A DNA stretch of 64,000 nt from JAMHWF01 sp035911095 (GTDB lineage Bacteria; Pseudomonadota; Gammaproteobacteria; Burkholderiales; Burkholderiaceae_C): NCBI GenBank assembly GCA_035911095.1, contig JAMHWF010000044.1, forward strand, positions 216,157 to 280,156. The letters run 5' to 3'. The notes beneath the pieces are model-generated. The model saw only the letters and a program-made list of their open reading frames with translations, was not told where the DNA came from and made no database searches. This document shows, one piece after another, positions 36,448 to 45,765 of the stretch; within the stretch, counting starts at the first letter, position 1, and the number at the start of each line of letters is the position of its first letter. The translations under genes were made by a program, and so were the position numbers.

Positions 36448-37404
36448 ATGGGGACACCAGGGGAGGGCGAAGGCGCGGGAGCGGCGGCGGGCAGCCGCGA
36501 CCCGTCCGAAGGCGGGCTGCGCCACCAGGCCCGCCTGCTGCTCGTCGCGCTGCAGTTCCTGACCCGCCTGCCGGTGCCGCGCTTCACGCACTGGGACCCG
36601 CGCTGGCTCGAGGCCTCGGTGCGCCACTTTCCGCTCGTCGGTGCCGTCGTCGGCGTGATCGGCGCTGCGGTGCTGGTCGTCGCCAGCCTGTGGTGGCCGC
36701 CCTGGGTCGCCGCGCTGCTCGCGGTCGCGGCGACGGCCTGCGTCACCGGTGCCTTCCACGAGGACGGCCTGGCCGACAGCTTCGACGCGCTGGGCGGCGC
36801 GGTCTCGCGCGAGAAGGCGCTGGCGATCATGAAGGACTCGCGCATCGGCAGCTACGGCGCGCTGGCGCTCGCGCTCGTCACGTTCGGGCGGGTGGCGGCG
36901 CTGGCCGGCCTGCTCACGCCGGTGGCCGGCGTGGTGGCGGCGTCCGTGACCGGCGGCGCGGTTGCCGCAGCAGCGACCGGCGCCCCGGCCGGCGCCACGG
37001 GGTTCGCCGTGCCGCCCCTTGCCGGGCCGGTCTACGCCGCCGTCGCCCTGGTGCTCGCGCACGTGCTCGGGCGCACGGTGCCGGTCGTGCTGATGGCCTG
37101 CCTGCCGTACGCGGGCGACGCCGAGCATGCGAAGGCGAAGCCGCTCGCGGTCTCGGTGCGGCCGGCGCTGGCGGTGATCGCGCTCGGCTGGGCGGCACTG
37201 TTCGTCGCGCTGGCCGTGGCTCTGCAGCTGGCGCCGCTGGCGCGCGCGCTGGTCGCGGTGGCCGCCGCCGCCGGGGTCGGGCTGGCGATGGCGGCGTGGT
37301 GGCGCCGCCGGCTCGGCGGCTATACCGGCGACACGCTCGGCGCGGCCGAGCAGCTGACCGAGCTGGCGGTGCTGCTGGCCTTCGCCGCGGCCTGGTCGGC
37401 ATGA
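36448..37404 (+). CDS. cobS: Cobalamin synthase (AdoCbi-GDP ribazoletransferase)
   Basis: Integral membrane enzyme that joins AdoCbi-GDP with alpha-ribazole(-phosphate), the last assembly step of cobalamin. The metal-binding CobS motif FHEDGLADSFDALGG is present, with KALAIMKDSRIGSYG and GRTVPVVLMACLPY. Several hydrophobic helices. Homology starts at LLVALQFLTRLPVPRF. The preceding 25 residues are low complexity, so the ATG at 36448 is one of several possible starts (36394 is another). 318 residues from this start, longer than usual because of an Ala/Gly-rich loop near residues 185-205. Followed by cobC. Confidence 0.94.
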   Translation: MGTPGEGEGAGAAAGSRDPSEGGLRHQARLLLVALQFLTRLPVPRFTHWDPRWLEASVRHFPLVGAVVGVIGAAVLVVASLWWPPWVAALLAVAATACVTGAFHEDGLADSFDALGGAVSREKALAIMKDSRIGSYGALALALVTFGRVAALAGLLTPVAGVVAASVTGGAVAAAATGAPAGATGFAVPPLAGPVYAAVALVLAHVLGRTVPVVLMACLPYAGDAEHAKAKPLAVSVRPALAVIALGWAALFVALAVALQLAPLARALVAVAAAAGVGLAMAAWWRRRLGGYTGDTLGAAEQLTELAVLLAFAAAWSA

Positions 37405-37462
37405 GGGGCGCGATGCTGCCGGCGCAGGGAAGGGCGATCGCCGGCGTGTGCCCGGCGCCCGC

Positions 37463-38029
37463 ATGACGGCCCTCGAGTCGACCGACGCCACGCCGCTCTA
37501 CTGCTGGCGCCACCCGCGCCCGCAGGGCGCCGAGGGCCGCTGCATCGGCCGCACCGACCTGCCGGTCGACCCGCGCCGCGCGAAGCGGCTGGCGCACCGC
37601 ATCGAGCGCCATGCACGGCGGCTCGGGCTGCCGCGCATCGTCGTCACCTCGCCGCTGCGGCGCTGCGCCGACGTCGGCCGCTGTCTGCGCCGGCGCGGCT
37701 GGCGGCATGTCATCGACCCGGCACTGCTCGAGCTCGACTTCGGCCGCTGGGAAGGGCGGCGCTGGGATGCGATCGCCCATGCCGAGGTCGACCGCTGGTG
37801 CGCCGACTTCGTCGACCACCGGCCGGGCGGGGGCGAGCCGCTCGCCGCGCTGCTCGCGCGGGCGGCGGCCTGGCCGCCGGCCGGGGCGGAAACGGGAGCG
37901 CGCATCGCGGTCGTGCATGCGGGCTGGGTGCTCGCGCGGCGCTGGGCGCAGCTCCAGCCGACAGTCGCCCCGACCGCCGACACCTGGCCGCCCGCGCCGC
38001 GCCACGGCGCGCTGACCGTGCTGCCCTGA
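37463..38029 (+). CDS. cobC: Histidine phosphatase, probable alpha-ribazole phosphatase
   Basis: Phosphoglycerate-mutase-like phosphatase that would remove phosphate from alpha-ribazole-5'-P or adenosylcobalamin-5'-P. The catalytic His is in WRHPRP near the N-terminus; the usual motif is RHG, and Pro at the third place is uncommon. Also VTSPLRRCADVGRCL, LLELDFGRWEGRRWD and the second catalytic His in VVHAGW. 188 residues. The assignment rests on position directly behind cobS (58 bp). Confidence 0.82.
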   Translation: MTALESTDATPLYCWRHPRPQGAEGRCIGRTDLPVDPRRAKRLAHRIERHARRLGLPRIVVTSPLRRCADVGRCLRRRGWRHVIDPALLELDFGRWEGRRWDAIAHAEVDRWCADFVDHRPGGGEPLAALLARAAAWPPAGAETGARIAVVHAGWVLARRWAQLQPTVAPTADTWPPAPRHGALTVLP

Positions 38030-38161
38030 CCGCGGCGGCATCGCCTTCGCCCCGCGTGTGGCGGGGGTACGCTTGCCGCTCCCGCCACGGCCCGCGTCCT
38101 CGCCGGCCCCGATCACCATGCGCTGCGACCTCGGTCCGCAGCGCCCCTTGCTGGAGACACC

Positions 38162-39229
38162 ATGGCCCCTTCGAACACCCTGTTGCAAGCGCTGCTCGGC
38201 ATCGAACTGCCGATCGTCCAGGCCCCGATGGCCGGCGTGCAGGGGCACGCGCTGGCGGTGGCCGTCTCGAACGCCGGCGGCCTCGGCTCGCTGCCGGCCG
38301 CGATGCTGGCGCCCGATGCGCTGCAGCGCGAGCTGGAGGCGATCCGGGCCCAGACCTCGCGCCCCTACAACGTCAACTTCTTCTGCCACCAGCCGCCGAC
38401 GCCCGACGCGGCCCGCGAAGGGGTCTGGCGCGGCGCGCTGGCGCCGTACTACGCCGAGTTCGGCATCGACCCCGCGGCGATACCGGCCGGCCCGGGCCGT
38501 CGCCCCTTCGACGCCGAGTCGGCCGCGCTGCTCGCGGCTTTCCAGCCGCCGGTCGTCAGCTTCCACTTCGGCCTGCCGGCGCCCGAGCTGCTGGCCCTGG
38601 TGCGACGCTGGGGCGCGCGCGTGCTGGCCTCGGCCACCAGCGTCGACGAGGCGCTGTGGCTGGAGGCGCGCGGTGTCGATGCGGTGATCGCCCAGGGCCT
38701 CGAGGCCGGCGGCCACCGCGGTCACTTCCTCACCGCCGACCTCGACGTCGCGACCCAGCCCGGCACCTTCGCGCTCGTGCCGCAACTGGTGCGCGCGCTG
38801 CGCGTGCCGGTGATCGCCGCCGGCGGCATCGCCGACGCCGACGGCGTCGCCGCCGCGCTGGCGCTGGGCGCGGCAGGCGTGCAGGTGGGCACCGCCTACC
38901 TGCTCTGCCCGGAGGCGACGACTAGCCCGCTGCACCGCGCGGCGCTGAAGAGCGAGAGCGCCCGCGTCACCGCGCTGACCAACCTGTTCACCGGTCGCCC
39001 GGCGCGCGGCATCGTCAACCGCGTGATGCGCGAGCTGGGCCCGATCGGCGCCGCCGCACCCGTCTTCCCGCTCGCCACCGCGGCGATCGCGCCCCTGCGC
39101 GCGAAGGCCGAGGCGCAGGGCAGCGGCGACTTCTCGCCGCTATGGTCGGGCCAGAACGCCACCGGCTGCCGGGAGGTGCCTGCGGCGGAGCTGACGCGGG
39201 CGCTGGCGCGGGGGCTGGCCCGGCGCTGA
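38162..39229 (+). CDS. Nitronate monooxygenase-like FMN oxidoreductase
   Basis: FMN-dependent TIM-barrel enzyme of the nitronate monooxygenase/2-nitropropane dioxygenase family, 355 residues. Typical motifs are IVQAPMAGVQGHALAVAVSN, GGLGSLPAAML, VIAQGLEAGGHRGHF (with the family's catalytic-type His), VPVIAAGGIADADGVAAALA and GAAGVQVGTAYLLCPEA. A ribosome binding site GGAGA lies before the ATG. Physiological substrate unknown; nitronate detoxification or an enoyl/quinone reductase role are alternatives. Starts 132 bp after cobC. Confidence 0.88.
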   Translation: MAPSNTLLQALLGIELPIVQAPMAGVQGHALAVAVSNAGGLGSLPAAMLAPDALQRELEAIRAQTSRPYNVNFFCHQPPTPDAAREGVWRGALAPYYAEFGIDPAAIPAGPGRRPFDAESAALLAAFQPPVVSFHFGLPAPELLALVRRWGARVLASATSVDEALWLEARGVDAVIAQGLEAGGHRGHFLTADLDVATQPGTFALVPQLVRALRVPVIAAGGIADADGVAAALALGAAGVQVGTAYLLCPEATTSPLHRAALKSESARVTALTNLFTGRPARGIVNRVMRELGPIGAAAPVFPLATAAIAPLRAKAEAQGSGDFSPLWSGQNATGCREVPAAELTRALARGLARR

Positions 39230-39335
39230 GACGCTGCCAGCCGGGAGCGGCCGCGCCTGACCGGCGTGCAGGTGGTACAGGCAGGCCCCGGCCCGTCCGC
39301 TTGAACCGCGCCGTGCCGATCAGCCTGCTGGCGAT

Positions 39336-40604
39336 TCAGCCGTAGCGGCGCCACGCATCCAGCGCCAGCCCCGCGCCGATGCTGCCGAAGCGGTCGCCCT
39401 CGGCAGCGCGTGCGTCGGGCAGCAGCCGTGCGACGCGTTCGCGCAGCGCCGGCAGGCTGCTCGAGCCCCCGGTGTAGAAGACGGTGTCGACGTCCGGCGC
39501 GGCCACACCCGCGTCGGCCAGCGTGCGGCGGATCGCCGTCTCGATGCGAGCGAGCAGCGGATCGAGCGCGGCGTCGAGCGTGGCGCGCTCGATCTGCAGT
39601 GGCACGCCCGCCAGCTCGCGCGCCGTCGTCAGCGTGGCGACGGCAGCGGTCGACAGCGCGATCTTGGCTTCCTCGACCTGCATCAGCAGCCAGTGGCCGT
39701 CGCGTTCCTCGACCAGTGCGAGCAGGCGGTCGATCGCATCGCGGTCGGCGGCCTCGCGGCGCAGGTCCTCGAGGCCGGCGCGCGCCTTTCGCGTGTACAG
39801 CGTGTTGATCGTGTGCCAGGTCGCGAGGTCGAAGTAGGGGCCGGCCGGCACCTCGCGCCCGTTGCGCAGGCGGCCGCGGTAGCCGAAGGCCGGCATCACC
39901 GCGGCGAGGCTCAGCGCGCGGTCGAAATCGGTGCCGGCCACGTGCACGCCGCCGTTGGCCAGGATGTCGTTGCGGCGGTCGGCCTTGGCTGCGCGCTCGG
40001 GCCCGAGGCGCACGAGCGAGAAGTCCGAGGTGCCGCCGCCGACGTCGACGACCAGCACCAGTTCCTCGCGGTCGATGCGCGACTCGTGGTCGAAGGCGGC
40101 GGCGATCGGCTCGAACTGGCACGACACCTCGCGGAAGCCGGCCGCCAGCGCCATCTCGCGCAGCGTGTCCTCGGCCAGACGGTCGGCCGCCTCGTCGTCG
40201 TCGACGAAGCGCACCGGTCGGCCGAGCACCGCGTGGTCGAGCTCGGCAGGGTCGAGGCCTTGATCGGCGGCTGCCTTCAGCGCGCGCGCCCGCAGCTCGC
40301 CGATGAAGCGCGCCAGCACGTCTCGCAGGCGCAGCTGGCGGCCGTGCAGCTCGGTGGTGGCGTCGAGCGTCGGGCTGCCGAGCAGGCTCTTCAGCGAGCG
40401 CATCAGCCGGCCTTCATGACCCGACAGGTAGTCGGCGATCGCGGCGCGGCCAAAGCTCGTCGCCCCGTCCTCGACGTGGAAGAAGACGGCCGACGGCAGC
40501 GTGGGCCGGCCGCCTTCCAGCGGCAGCAGCCGCGCGCCGCTACGGTCGGCGAGGCCGACGGTGGAGTTCGAGGTGCCGAAGTCGAGGCCGCAGGGGTGGG
40601 GCAT
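39336..40604 (-). CDS. Hsp70-family ATPase without substrate-binding domain (YegD-like)
   Basis: 422 residues covering an actin/Hsp70 nucleotide-binding domain only. Phosphate-1 motif GLDFGTSNSTVGLAD is at residues 6-20, phosphate-2 LVVDVGGGTSDFSLVRL near 190, and the adenosine motif VFYTGGSSSLPALRERV near the C-terminus. No DnaK-type peptide-binding domain follows, as in YegD. The start at 40604 (MPHPCGLDFG) was chosen because the ATPase fold starts immediately. The function of this group is unclear; chaperone-related regulation is one guess. Convergent with the nitronate monooxygenase gene. Confidence 0.85.
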   Translation of the reverse strand: MPHPCGLDFGTSNSTVGLADRSGARLLPLEGGRPTLPSAVFFHVEDGATSFGRAAIADYLSGHEGRLMRSLKSLLGSPTLDATTELHGRQLRLRDVLARFIGELRARALKAAADQGLDPAELDHAVLGRPVRFVDDDEAADRLAEDTLREMALAAGFREVSCQFEPIAAAFDHESRIDREELVLVVDVGGGTSDFSLVRLGPERAAKADRRNDILANGGVHVAGTDFDRALSLAAVMPAFGYRGRLRNGREVPAGPYFDLATWHTINTLYTRKARAGLEDLRREAADRDAIDRLLALVEERDGHWLLMQVEEAKIALSTAAVATLTTARELAGVPLQIERATLDAALDPLLARIETAIRRTLADAGVAAPDVDTVFYTGGSSSLPALRERVARLLPDARAAEGDRFGSIGAGLALDAWRRYG

Positions 40605-40723
40605 GCGGGAGGCGGCCGGGGGGCCGGGGCGCGATGAGGCGGCGAGGGTAGCGCGTTCGCCGGGCCGGTTCGCCCTGGTTGTCGAGCGACCGCTGGGCGC
40701 GCCCAGGCGCGCCCTCGTTGCGG

Positions 40724-41689
40724 TCAGCGCGGGGCGAACGGGTGGACGATGCCGTCGTCGCCGTAGCTCCTGAGCACCTGGGCGACGGTCACCTGGTACT
40801 CCTTGGCCCATCGATCCTGGGCTTGCTTGGCCGCGACGTGCGCCGGATGCTGGACGAGCTGCTGCAGCGACTCCAGGGTCTCCCAATAGTAGACCGCGTA
40901 GCGATGGCCCGTCTCGGAGTTCTCCCAGGCCTCGCTGCCAAGGAATCCGGCCATCGAGCGGGCACGTTCGGTGATCGCCTGCTCGGCTTCGCGAAGCTCG
41001 CTGTCGTACTTGCTCTTCGCACATGTGAAGATGGCGGCGTACGGATGCTTCGCTTCTGACGGGCGCAGGGCCGTCTCGCGCATGGCCCGTGCGAGGCGAT
41101 GGTTGCCGTATGCGTCGAGGCCGCGGATCGCCCCCTCGCGATCGGGCTGTTCATGATGCTGGTTGAGCTTGCGCTTCCCGTCCAGGCGCGTGAGGCGGAT
41201 TTCGATCCCGACGATGTGGCCCAGCTGGGCCGCGAGGTACTGCGCCGGTGCGTCGCCCATCTTCCACGGCACAGCCTGGTCGGCCTCGTGCCGCTGCGTC
41301 AGCCGCGCGACGACCCGCCGCACGAACCTCTCGTCATCGTGGACATGGATCGTCCCGTGGGCATGCACCACCTCGTAGTTCCAGGTCGGCACGTAGCGGT
41401 GGGTGTCCTGCTTGCCCGGGTACCAGTTCGGCGAGACATAACCCTGCGCCCCGCGAAACACGACGAGCACGGCAGCCCCTTCGTCGACCTCGCGCCAGAC
41501 CGGGTTGTTGCGCGCGACGTGCGCGACCAGCGTGCCCTGCGCCCCGCGGTCGGCATCGAGCAGGAAGGGCAGGTGGTCGGCCTCCAGGCCGGCTCCGGTC
41601 ATCCTCACCATCACGCCCAGGGCGTTCTCACGGACGATGCGGTGAAGTGCTTCGATCCGTGTCTCCGCGAACTGGCTCGGTAGGTACAT
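40724..41689 (-). CDS. PaiB-type FMN-binding protein fused to an ABM-like domain
   Basis: 321 residues. Residues 1 to about 206 match the PaiB/FMN-binding split-barrel family (MYLPSQFAETR, HLPFLLD, VAHVARNNPVWRE, ALVVFRGAQGYVSPNWYPGK-like segment, PTWNYEVVHAHG, GIEIRLTRLDGKRKLNQH). The remaining 110 residues form a separate ferredoxin-like module: HPYAAIFTCAKSKYDSEL, ARSMAGFLGSEAWE, YAVYYWETLESLQQLVQHPA and RWAKEYQVTVAQVLRSYG. This is the antibiotic-biosynthesis-monooxygenase pattern. PaiB proteins are normally about 205 residues, so this is a fusion. ATG 41689 begins the PaiB domain. Divergent from a MocR regulator (110 bp apart). Confidence 0.82.
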   Translation of the reverse strand: MYLPSQFAETRIEALHRIVRENALGVMVRMTGAGLEADHLPFLLDADRGAQGTLVAHVARNNPVWREVDEGAAVLVVFRGAQGYVSPNWYPGKQDTHRYVPTWNYEVVHAHGTIHVHDDERFVRRVVARLTQRHEADQAVPWKMGDAPAQYLAAQLGHIVGIEIRLTRLDGKRKLNQHHEQPDREGAIRGLDAYGNHRLARAMRETALRPSEAKHPYAAIFTCAKSKYDSELREAEQAITERARSMAGFLGSEAWENSETGHRYAVYYWETLESLQQLVQHPAHVAAKQAQDRWAKEYQVTVAQVLRSYGDDGIVHPFAPR

Positions 41690-41767
41690 AGAGGCCCGTC
41701 GGTTCATCGGCCGGAGGCGCCCGGCTTCGCCGCTGACTGTGCCCATCCGCCGGCTTTGCGAAAATAT

Positions 41768-41797
41768 CCAGTTCCTGACATTCCTGCTGGACCAGTT
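41768..41797. promoter_or_regulatory. Direct repeats before the MocR gene, possible autoregulatory operator
   Basis: CCAGTT occurs at 41768-41773 and again at 41792-41797, and TTCCTG at 41772-41777 and 41781-41786. Direct repeats in a divergent MocR/target intergenic region are the usual operator form for this family. The second copy abuts the ATG at 41800, so binding there would block initiation. Confidence 0.35.
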
Positions 41798-41799
41798 TG

Positions 41800-43356
41800 A
41801 TGGGCCGGCCGCGCGCCATGCCCGAGAACGGAGACCGCAGGCGAGGCCTGAGCCGCTCGCTCTACGACGAACTGCGCGCCCGGATCGCGGATGGCACCTA
41901 TGCGGTAGGCATGCCGCTGCGCTCGACGCGGGCGCTCGCCGCGGAGCGAGGGCTGTCGAGAGGCACCGTGTCGCTGGTCTACGAGCAACTGGCCGCCGAC
42001 GGATTCATCGAGACGCGCGGCGGCGCCGCGAGCAGGGTCGCCGCCGGCGCAGCACTGCCGAGCCGCGGGCCCCGCGGGGGAGGCAAGGGGCCAACTGCGC
42101 ACTGCCAGGCGAGCCGGCTCTCCGCGATCGGGCATCGCATTGCCGCGATGGCGATCGGGGACGTCGGCCCGACGGCCTCCGGCGAGATCGATTTCCTCTA
42201 CGGGCCGCTGGCTGGCAGCGACTTTCCCGTGCTGGCCTGGATGAAGGCGCTGCGCGCCGTCGAGCGGCAGCGAAGCCAGCGCCTGGCATACGAGGACCCG
42301 CGGGGCAACCTCGAGTTGCGGCGCGCGCTTCAGGCGCACCTCAGCCAGGCGCGGGCCCTGACCTGCTCGGTCGGCCAGCTGATGATCGTCAACGGCTCGC
42401 AGCAGGCGCTGGATCTCTGTGCCCGACTGCTGGTCGATCCCGGCGATGCCGTGGTCGTCGAGAACCCGGGCTATCGCATGGCTCATCACGCCTTCGAAGC
42501 CTACGGCGCCCGGCTGTCGTGCATCGACGTGGACGAGCACGGCCTGATGACAGATCGGCTTGCCGCCCACGGGCCCGCGCGGCTGGCGTTCGTGACGCCC
42601 ACGCACCAGTTCCCGATGGGGTCCTTCCTGCCGATCGCCCGCCGCCACGCCTTGCTCGACTGGGCCGCCCGGTGCGACGCCTGGATCGTCGAGGACGACT
42701 ACGACAGCGAGTACCGCTACTCGGTGCGGCCGGAGGCGACGCTGCAGGCGCTGGACAGGCGCGGACAGGTGATCCATGTGGGGACGTTCTCGAAGACGCT
42801 GTCGCCTCAGCTTCGGCTTGGCTACATGGTGCTGCCGCCGAGCCTGGTCGAGACGTTCGCGGCGGCGAAGCGGGTGGCCGACCGGCATGCCGCGACTGGG
42901 GCCCAGCATGCGTTGGCGCGCTTGCTGGAGGATGGCAGCTACGACCGGCATGTGCGCCGCATGCGCCGCCTGCAGCAGGCGCGCCAGCAGGCGCTGGTGG
43001 AAGCCCTGGCATCACACCTCGGCCCCCGCGTCGTGATCCAGGGCGCCGCCAGTGGCCTGCATCTCGTCGCCTGGTTTCCGGGGCTGCCGGCAAATGCGGA
43101 ACCCGCGCTGGTGCGTGCCGCACGCGAGCACGGCGTTCGCGTGTACCCCATCGGGCCGTTGTTCCATCCGGATGTTCGATCGGCCCAGCATGGGCGGCCC
43201 GCAGGCCTGGTCATGGGCTATGCGCTGCTCGACCTCGCCTCGATCCACGAAGGCGTGCGGCGGCTGGCCACCTGCCTGCCTGTCGCGGACCCCGCAGGTC
43301 CGTCCGCGCGACGCCGCCGGAGGGCGTCGACCGTCCAGCAACTGGACGGCGGCTGA
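41800..43356 (+). CDS. MocR/PdxR-type transcription factor (GntR HTH + aminotransferase domain)
   Basis: PLP-binding regulator. The N-terminal winged helix of the GntR family (LSRSLYDELRARIADGTY, LRSTRALAAERGLSRGTVSL, YEQLAADGFIETRGG) occupies about residues 15-80. A full aminotransferase-like domain follows, with VNGSQQALDLCARLL, DDYDSEYRY and the PLP lysine in HVGTFSKTLSPQLRLGYM (about residue 332). 518 residues. Starts are ambiguous: a TTG at 41797, ATG at 41800 or ATG at 41818. By context it probably controls the divergent PaiB-monooxygenase gene and itself. Confidence 0.88.
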   Translation: MGRPRAMPENGDRRRGLSRSLYDELRARIADGTYAVGMPLRSTRALAAERGLSRGTVSLVYEQLAADGFIETRGGAASRVAAGAALPSRGPRGGGKGPTAHCQASRLSAIGHRIAAMAIGDVGPTASGEIDFLYGPLAGSDFPVLAWMKALRAVERQRSQRLAYEDPRGNLELRRALQAHLSQARALTCSVGQLMIVNGSQQALDLCARLLVDPGDAVVVENPGYRMAHHAFEAYGARLSCIDVDEHGLMTDRLAAHGPARLAFVTPTHQFPMGSFLPIARRHALLDWAARCDAWIVEDDYDSEYRYSVRPEATLQALDRRGQVIHVGTFSKTLSPQLRLGYMVLPPSLVETFAAAKRVADRHAATGAQHALARLLEDGSYDRHVRRMRRLQQARQQALVEALASHLGPRVVIQGAASGLHLVAWFPGLPANAEPALVRAAREHGVRVYPIGPLFHPDVRSAQHGRPAGLVMGYALLDLASIHEGVRRLATCLPVADPAGPSARRRRRASTVQQLDGG

Positions 43357-43404
43357 CCGCGCTCGGGGGCAGGCACCTCGCGACGCCCCGAGGCCGCCCG
43401 ATCG

Positions 43405-45459
43405 TCAGTGCGAGGTCCGGCCGCCGGTGTCGCCGGCGCTTGCGTCCTCGGCGGTGTGCTCCGCCGGCCGGATGCCCAGCTCGTCGAACTTGCGATACAG
43501 CGTCGAGCGCGCGATGCCCAGCTCCTGCGCGACGCGGTTGGCGCGCCGGTAGCGGCGCAGCATGCCGACGATCAGCTGGCGCTCGTAGTCGCGCAGCGCG
43601 GCGAGGCCGTCGCCTGTAGGCGCCGGCGCCACGGGGGCGCCGGGTTCGGGCTCGATGCCGCGCAGCACCTCGGGCGGCAGCGACGCGAGGTCGATCGTGA
43701 TGTGGTCGGTGTCGCCCTGGGCGCAGAGCACCGCGGCCTCCATCGCATTGCGCACCTCGCGTGCGTTGCCGGGCCAGCGGTAGCGTTCGAGCGCGGCCAG
43801 CGCCTCGGCCGTCAGGCGCGCCTCGCCTGCGCCGTGCTTGCAGGCCATCGCGGCGGCGAAGTGGCGCGCGAGGAGCGCGATGTCGCCCGGCCGCTCGCGC
43901 AGCGGCTTGATCGTGCGCTGCACGACCTTGAGCCGGAAGTACAGGTCCTGACGGAAGCGGCCTTGGGCGATCTGCGACTCGAGGTCGCGGTGGGTCGCGG
44001 CGATGATGCGGCAGCTCGCGCGCTGCGTCTGGCAGGAGCCGACGCGCTGGAAGCTGCCGTCCTCCAGCACGCGCAGCAGCGCGGCCTGCATCGCCGGCGG
44101 CAGCTCGCCGATCTCGTCGAGAAACAGCGTGCCACCGCGCGCCGACTCGAAGTAGCCGGCCCGCCCGCGCGGGTCGGCGCCCGAGAACGCGCCCTTCACG
44201 TAGCCGAAGAAGGTGCTCTCCATCAGGTGCTCGCTGATCGCGCCGCAGTTCACCGCCAGGTAGGGCTCGTCGCGGCGCGGGCTGCAGGCGTGCACGTGGC
44301 GGGCGAGCAGTTCCTTGCCGGTGCCGGTCTCGCCGATGATCAGCACGCTCACGTCGGCCGAGGCGATGCGCTGCAGCTCGGCGAACATGCGTCGCATGTC
44401 GGCGTCGCGCGAGACGAAGTCGCCGAAGCGGCCGGTGGCGCCGTCGTCGTCCGGCGCGCGCGAGGCCGCGGCCGGGCTGCGCAGGCTCGGCACGAGGCTC
44501 GCCGGTACCGCGGGCTCGTCGGTGCGGAACACGCGCCGGTAGCCGGCCGGCCGCGCCAGCAGCACGATCGAGCCGATGCGGGCCTGCTGGTCGGGCGAGG
44601 TGACGGCGATCGTCGCGCGCACCGCGTCGGTGTCGACGCTGCCGGGCCGTCCCCAGCGCTCGGCGATCGCGCGGCAGCGGTCGCTCGGCGTGTGCATCAC
44701 CGGGCGGCCCGCGTGGTCGAGCGCCAGCATGTCGTCGTGCGGGTAGTGGCGCGCCGCATCGCTGAAGGCCGCGAGCAGGCGCCGCCGCTCGAGTTCGCGC
44801 AGCAGCGCCATGCGGGCCTGGATCGAGTTGGCGACCGAGACCGTGAGGCCCAGGGCCTGGTCGCGGAAGTCGGTCTCGATCGTCGTGAAGTCGATGATGC
44901 CGAGCAGCGTCTGCCCGTCGGCATCGAAGATCGGCGCCGCGGCGCAGGACCACGAGTGCCAGCCCTCGCAGAAGTGCTCGGTCGCGAACACGTGCACCGG
45001 CTGCCCGCTCGCCAGCGCGGTGCCCATGCCGTTGGTGCCGGCCGTGAGCTCGCTCCACTCGGAGCCGATGACGATGCCGGACTGGCTCGCCGCCCGCTCG
45101 CGCACCTTGCTGTCGCCGCTGATGTGCAGCACGGTGCCGGTGCGTTCCGTCAGGATCATGATGCCCGGCACGTCGACCAGGAAGCGGCTCACGTCCTCGA
45201 CGATCGGCACCGAGGTCTCCAGCAGCTGCTCGGCCTCGCGCCGCTGGCGGAACTCGCCCTCGCTGAGCCGCCGGCCCTTGGTCATCGCGACGTCGACGCC
45301 GAGCGTCGAGCAGCGCTGCCACTCGTCGATCAGCATCTGGTGGTAGGGCGTGCGCCGCTCCTCGACGTCGACCAGCCCGGCGTTGAAGCGCTCCCACAGG
45401 CTGCGCACGCCGCGCACGTCCTTGTGGAAGCCGACGTAGGGCGTCTGGTCGAGTTTCAT
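43405..45459 (-). CDS. Sigma-54-dependent activator, AcoR family
   Basis: 684-residue enhancer-binding protein. The N-terminal GAF-type sensor region contains GMGTALASGQPVHVFATEHF and WSCAAAPIFDADGQTLLGII, the AcoR pattern. The AAA+ domain has Walker A GETGTGKE (about 375), the sigma-54 loop as GAFSGA (Ser for the usual Thr, a known variant) near residue 421, and the Walker B region GGTLFLDEIGELPP. A Fis-type C-terminal helix-turn-helix follows (NRVAQELGIARSTLYRKFDE). ATG 45459 (MKLDQTPYVGFHKD), with GAGGTG upstream. Divergent from the BVMO operon, whose upstream region carries matching sites and a -24/-12 promoter. Confidence 0.93.
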   Translation of the reverse strand: MKLDQTPYVGFHKDVRGVRSLWERFNAGLVDVEERRTPYHQMLIDEWQRCSTLGVDVAMTKGRRLSEGEFRQRREAEQLLETSVPIVEDVSRFLVDVPGIMILTERTGTVLHISGDSKVRERAASQSGIVIGSEWSELTAGTNGMGTALASGQPVHVFATEHFCEGWHSWSCAAAPIFDADGQTLLGIIDFTTIETDFRDQALGLTVSVANSIQARMALLRELERRRLLAAFSDAARHYPHDDMLALDHAGRPVMHTPSDRCRAIAERWGRPGSVDTDAVRATIAVTSPDQQARIGSIVLLARPAGYRRVFRTDEPAVPASLVPSLRSPAAASRAPDDDGATGRFGDFVSRDADMRRMFAELQRIASADVSVLIIGETGTGKELLARHVHACSPRRDEPYLAVNCGAISEHLMESTFFGYVKGAFSGADPRGRAGYFESARGGTLFLDEIGELPPAMQAALLRVLEDGSFQRVGSCQTQRASCRIIAATHRDLESQIAQGRFRQDLYFRLKVVQRTIKPLRERPGDIALLARHFAAAMACKHGAGEARLTAEALAALERYRWPGNAREVRNAMEAAVLCAQGDTDHITIDLASLPPEVLRGIEPEPGAPVAPAPTGDGLAALRDYERQLIVGMLRRYRRANRVAQELGIARSTLYRKFDELGIRPAEHTAEDASAGDTGGRTSH

Positions 45460-45584
45460 CAGGCACCTCGATCTTTTGGCGGCGCGCACGACAACAGGCC
45501 CGGCGCCGCGGGTCTCCGGGCGCGATTGAAACGGCTCGCGCGCCGGTGATCAAGCGGGCCTAACCCCGAACCGGCCGCCCTCAC

Positions 45585-45602
45585 TGTCCCGCCCTTCGGA
45601 CA
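45585..45602. promoter_or_regulatory. Enhancer site 1 for the sigma-54 activator
   Basis: TGTCC(45585-45589)-N8-GGACA(45598-45602), part of a longer palindrome CTGTCC...GGACAG (45584-45603). It has the same half-sites and spacer as the second site 57 bp downstream. Lies between the divergent activator and BVMO genes. Confidence 0.65.
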
Positions 45603-45641
45603 GCAGGGCTCGGATGGCCTCGCCGCGGTGTCTGCCGCGAC

Positions 45642-45659
45642 TGTCCGACGCGCCGGACA
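45642..45659. promoter_or_regulatory. Enhancer site 2 for the sigma-54 activator
   Basis: TGTCC(45642-45646)-N8-GGACA(45655-45659). It sits about 107-124 bp upstream of the -24 element, a normal distance for a sigma-54 upstream activating sequence. Confidence 0.65.
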
Positions 45660-45765
45660 CGTCTGTCTCGCCGCGATCAGCGCGGCGGGCGCCGACGCTC
45701 CGGGCAGGGGGCCTCGGGCGGCGAATTCCTTCGGGATAGCCCTCGATTCCAGGCCCTCGCGGCGC

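Noticed and set aside
36914..38935. Minus-strand open frame of 673 codons opposite cobS, cobC and the nitronate monooxygenase gene
   Set aside because: Shadow of three well-supported plus-strand genes.
43408..45549. Plus-strand open frame of 713 codons opposite the sigma-54 activator
   Set aside because: Shadow. The minus strand encodes a full AAA+ activator with all motifs.
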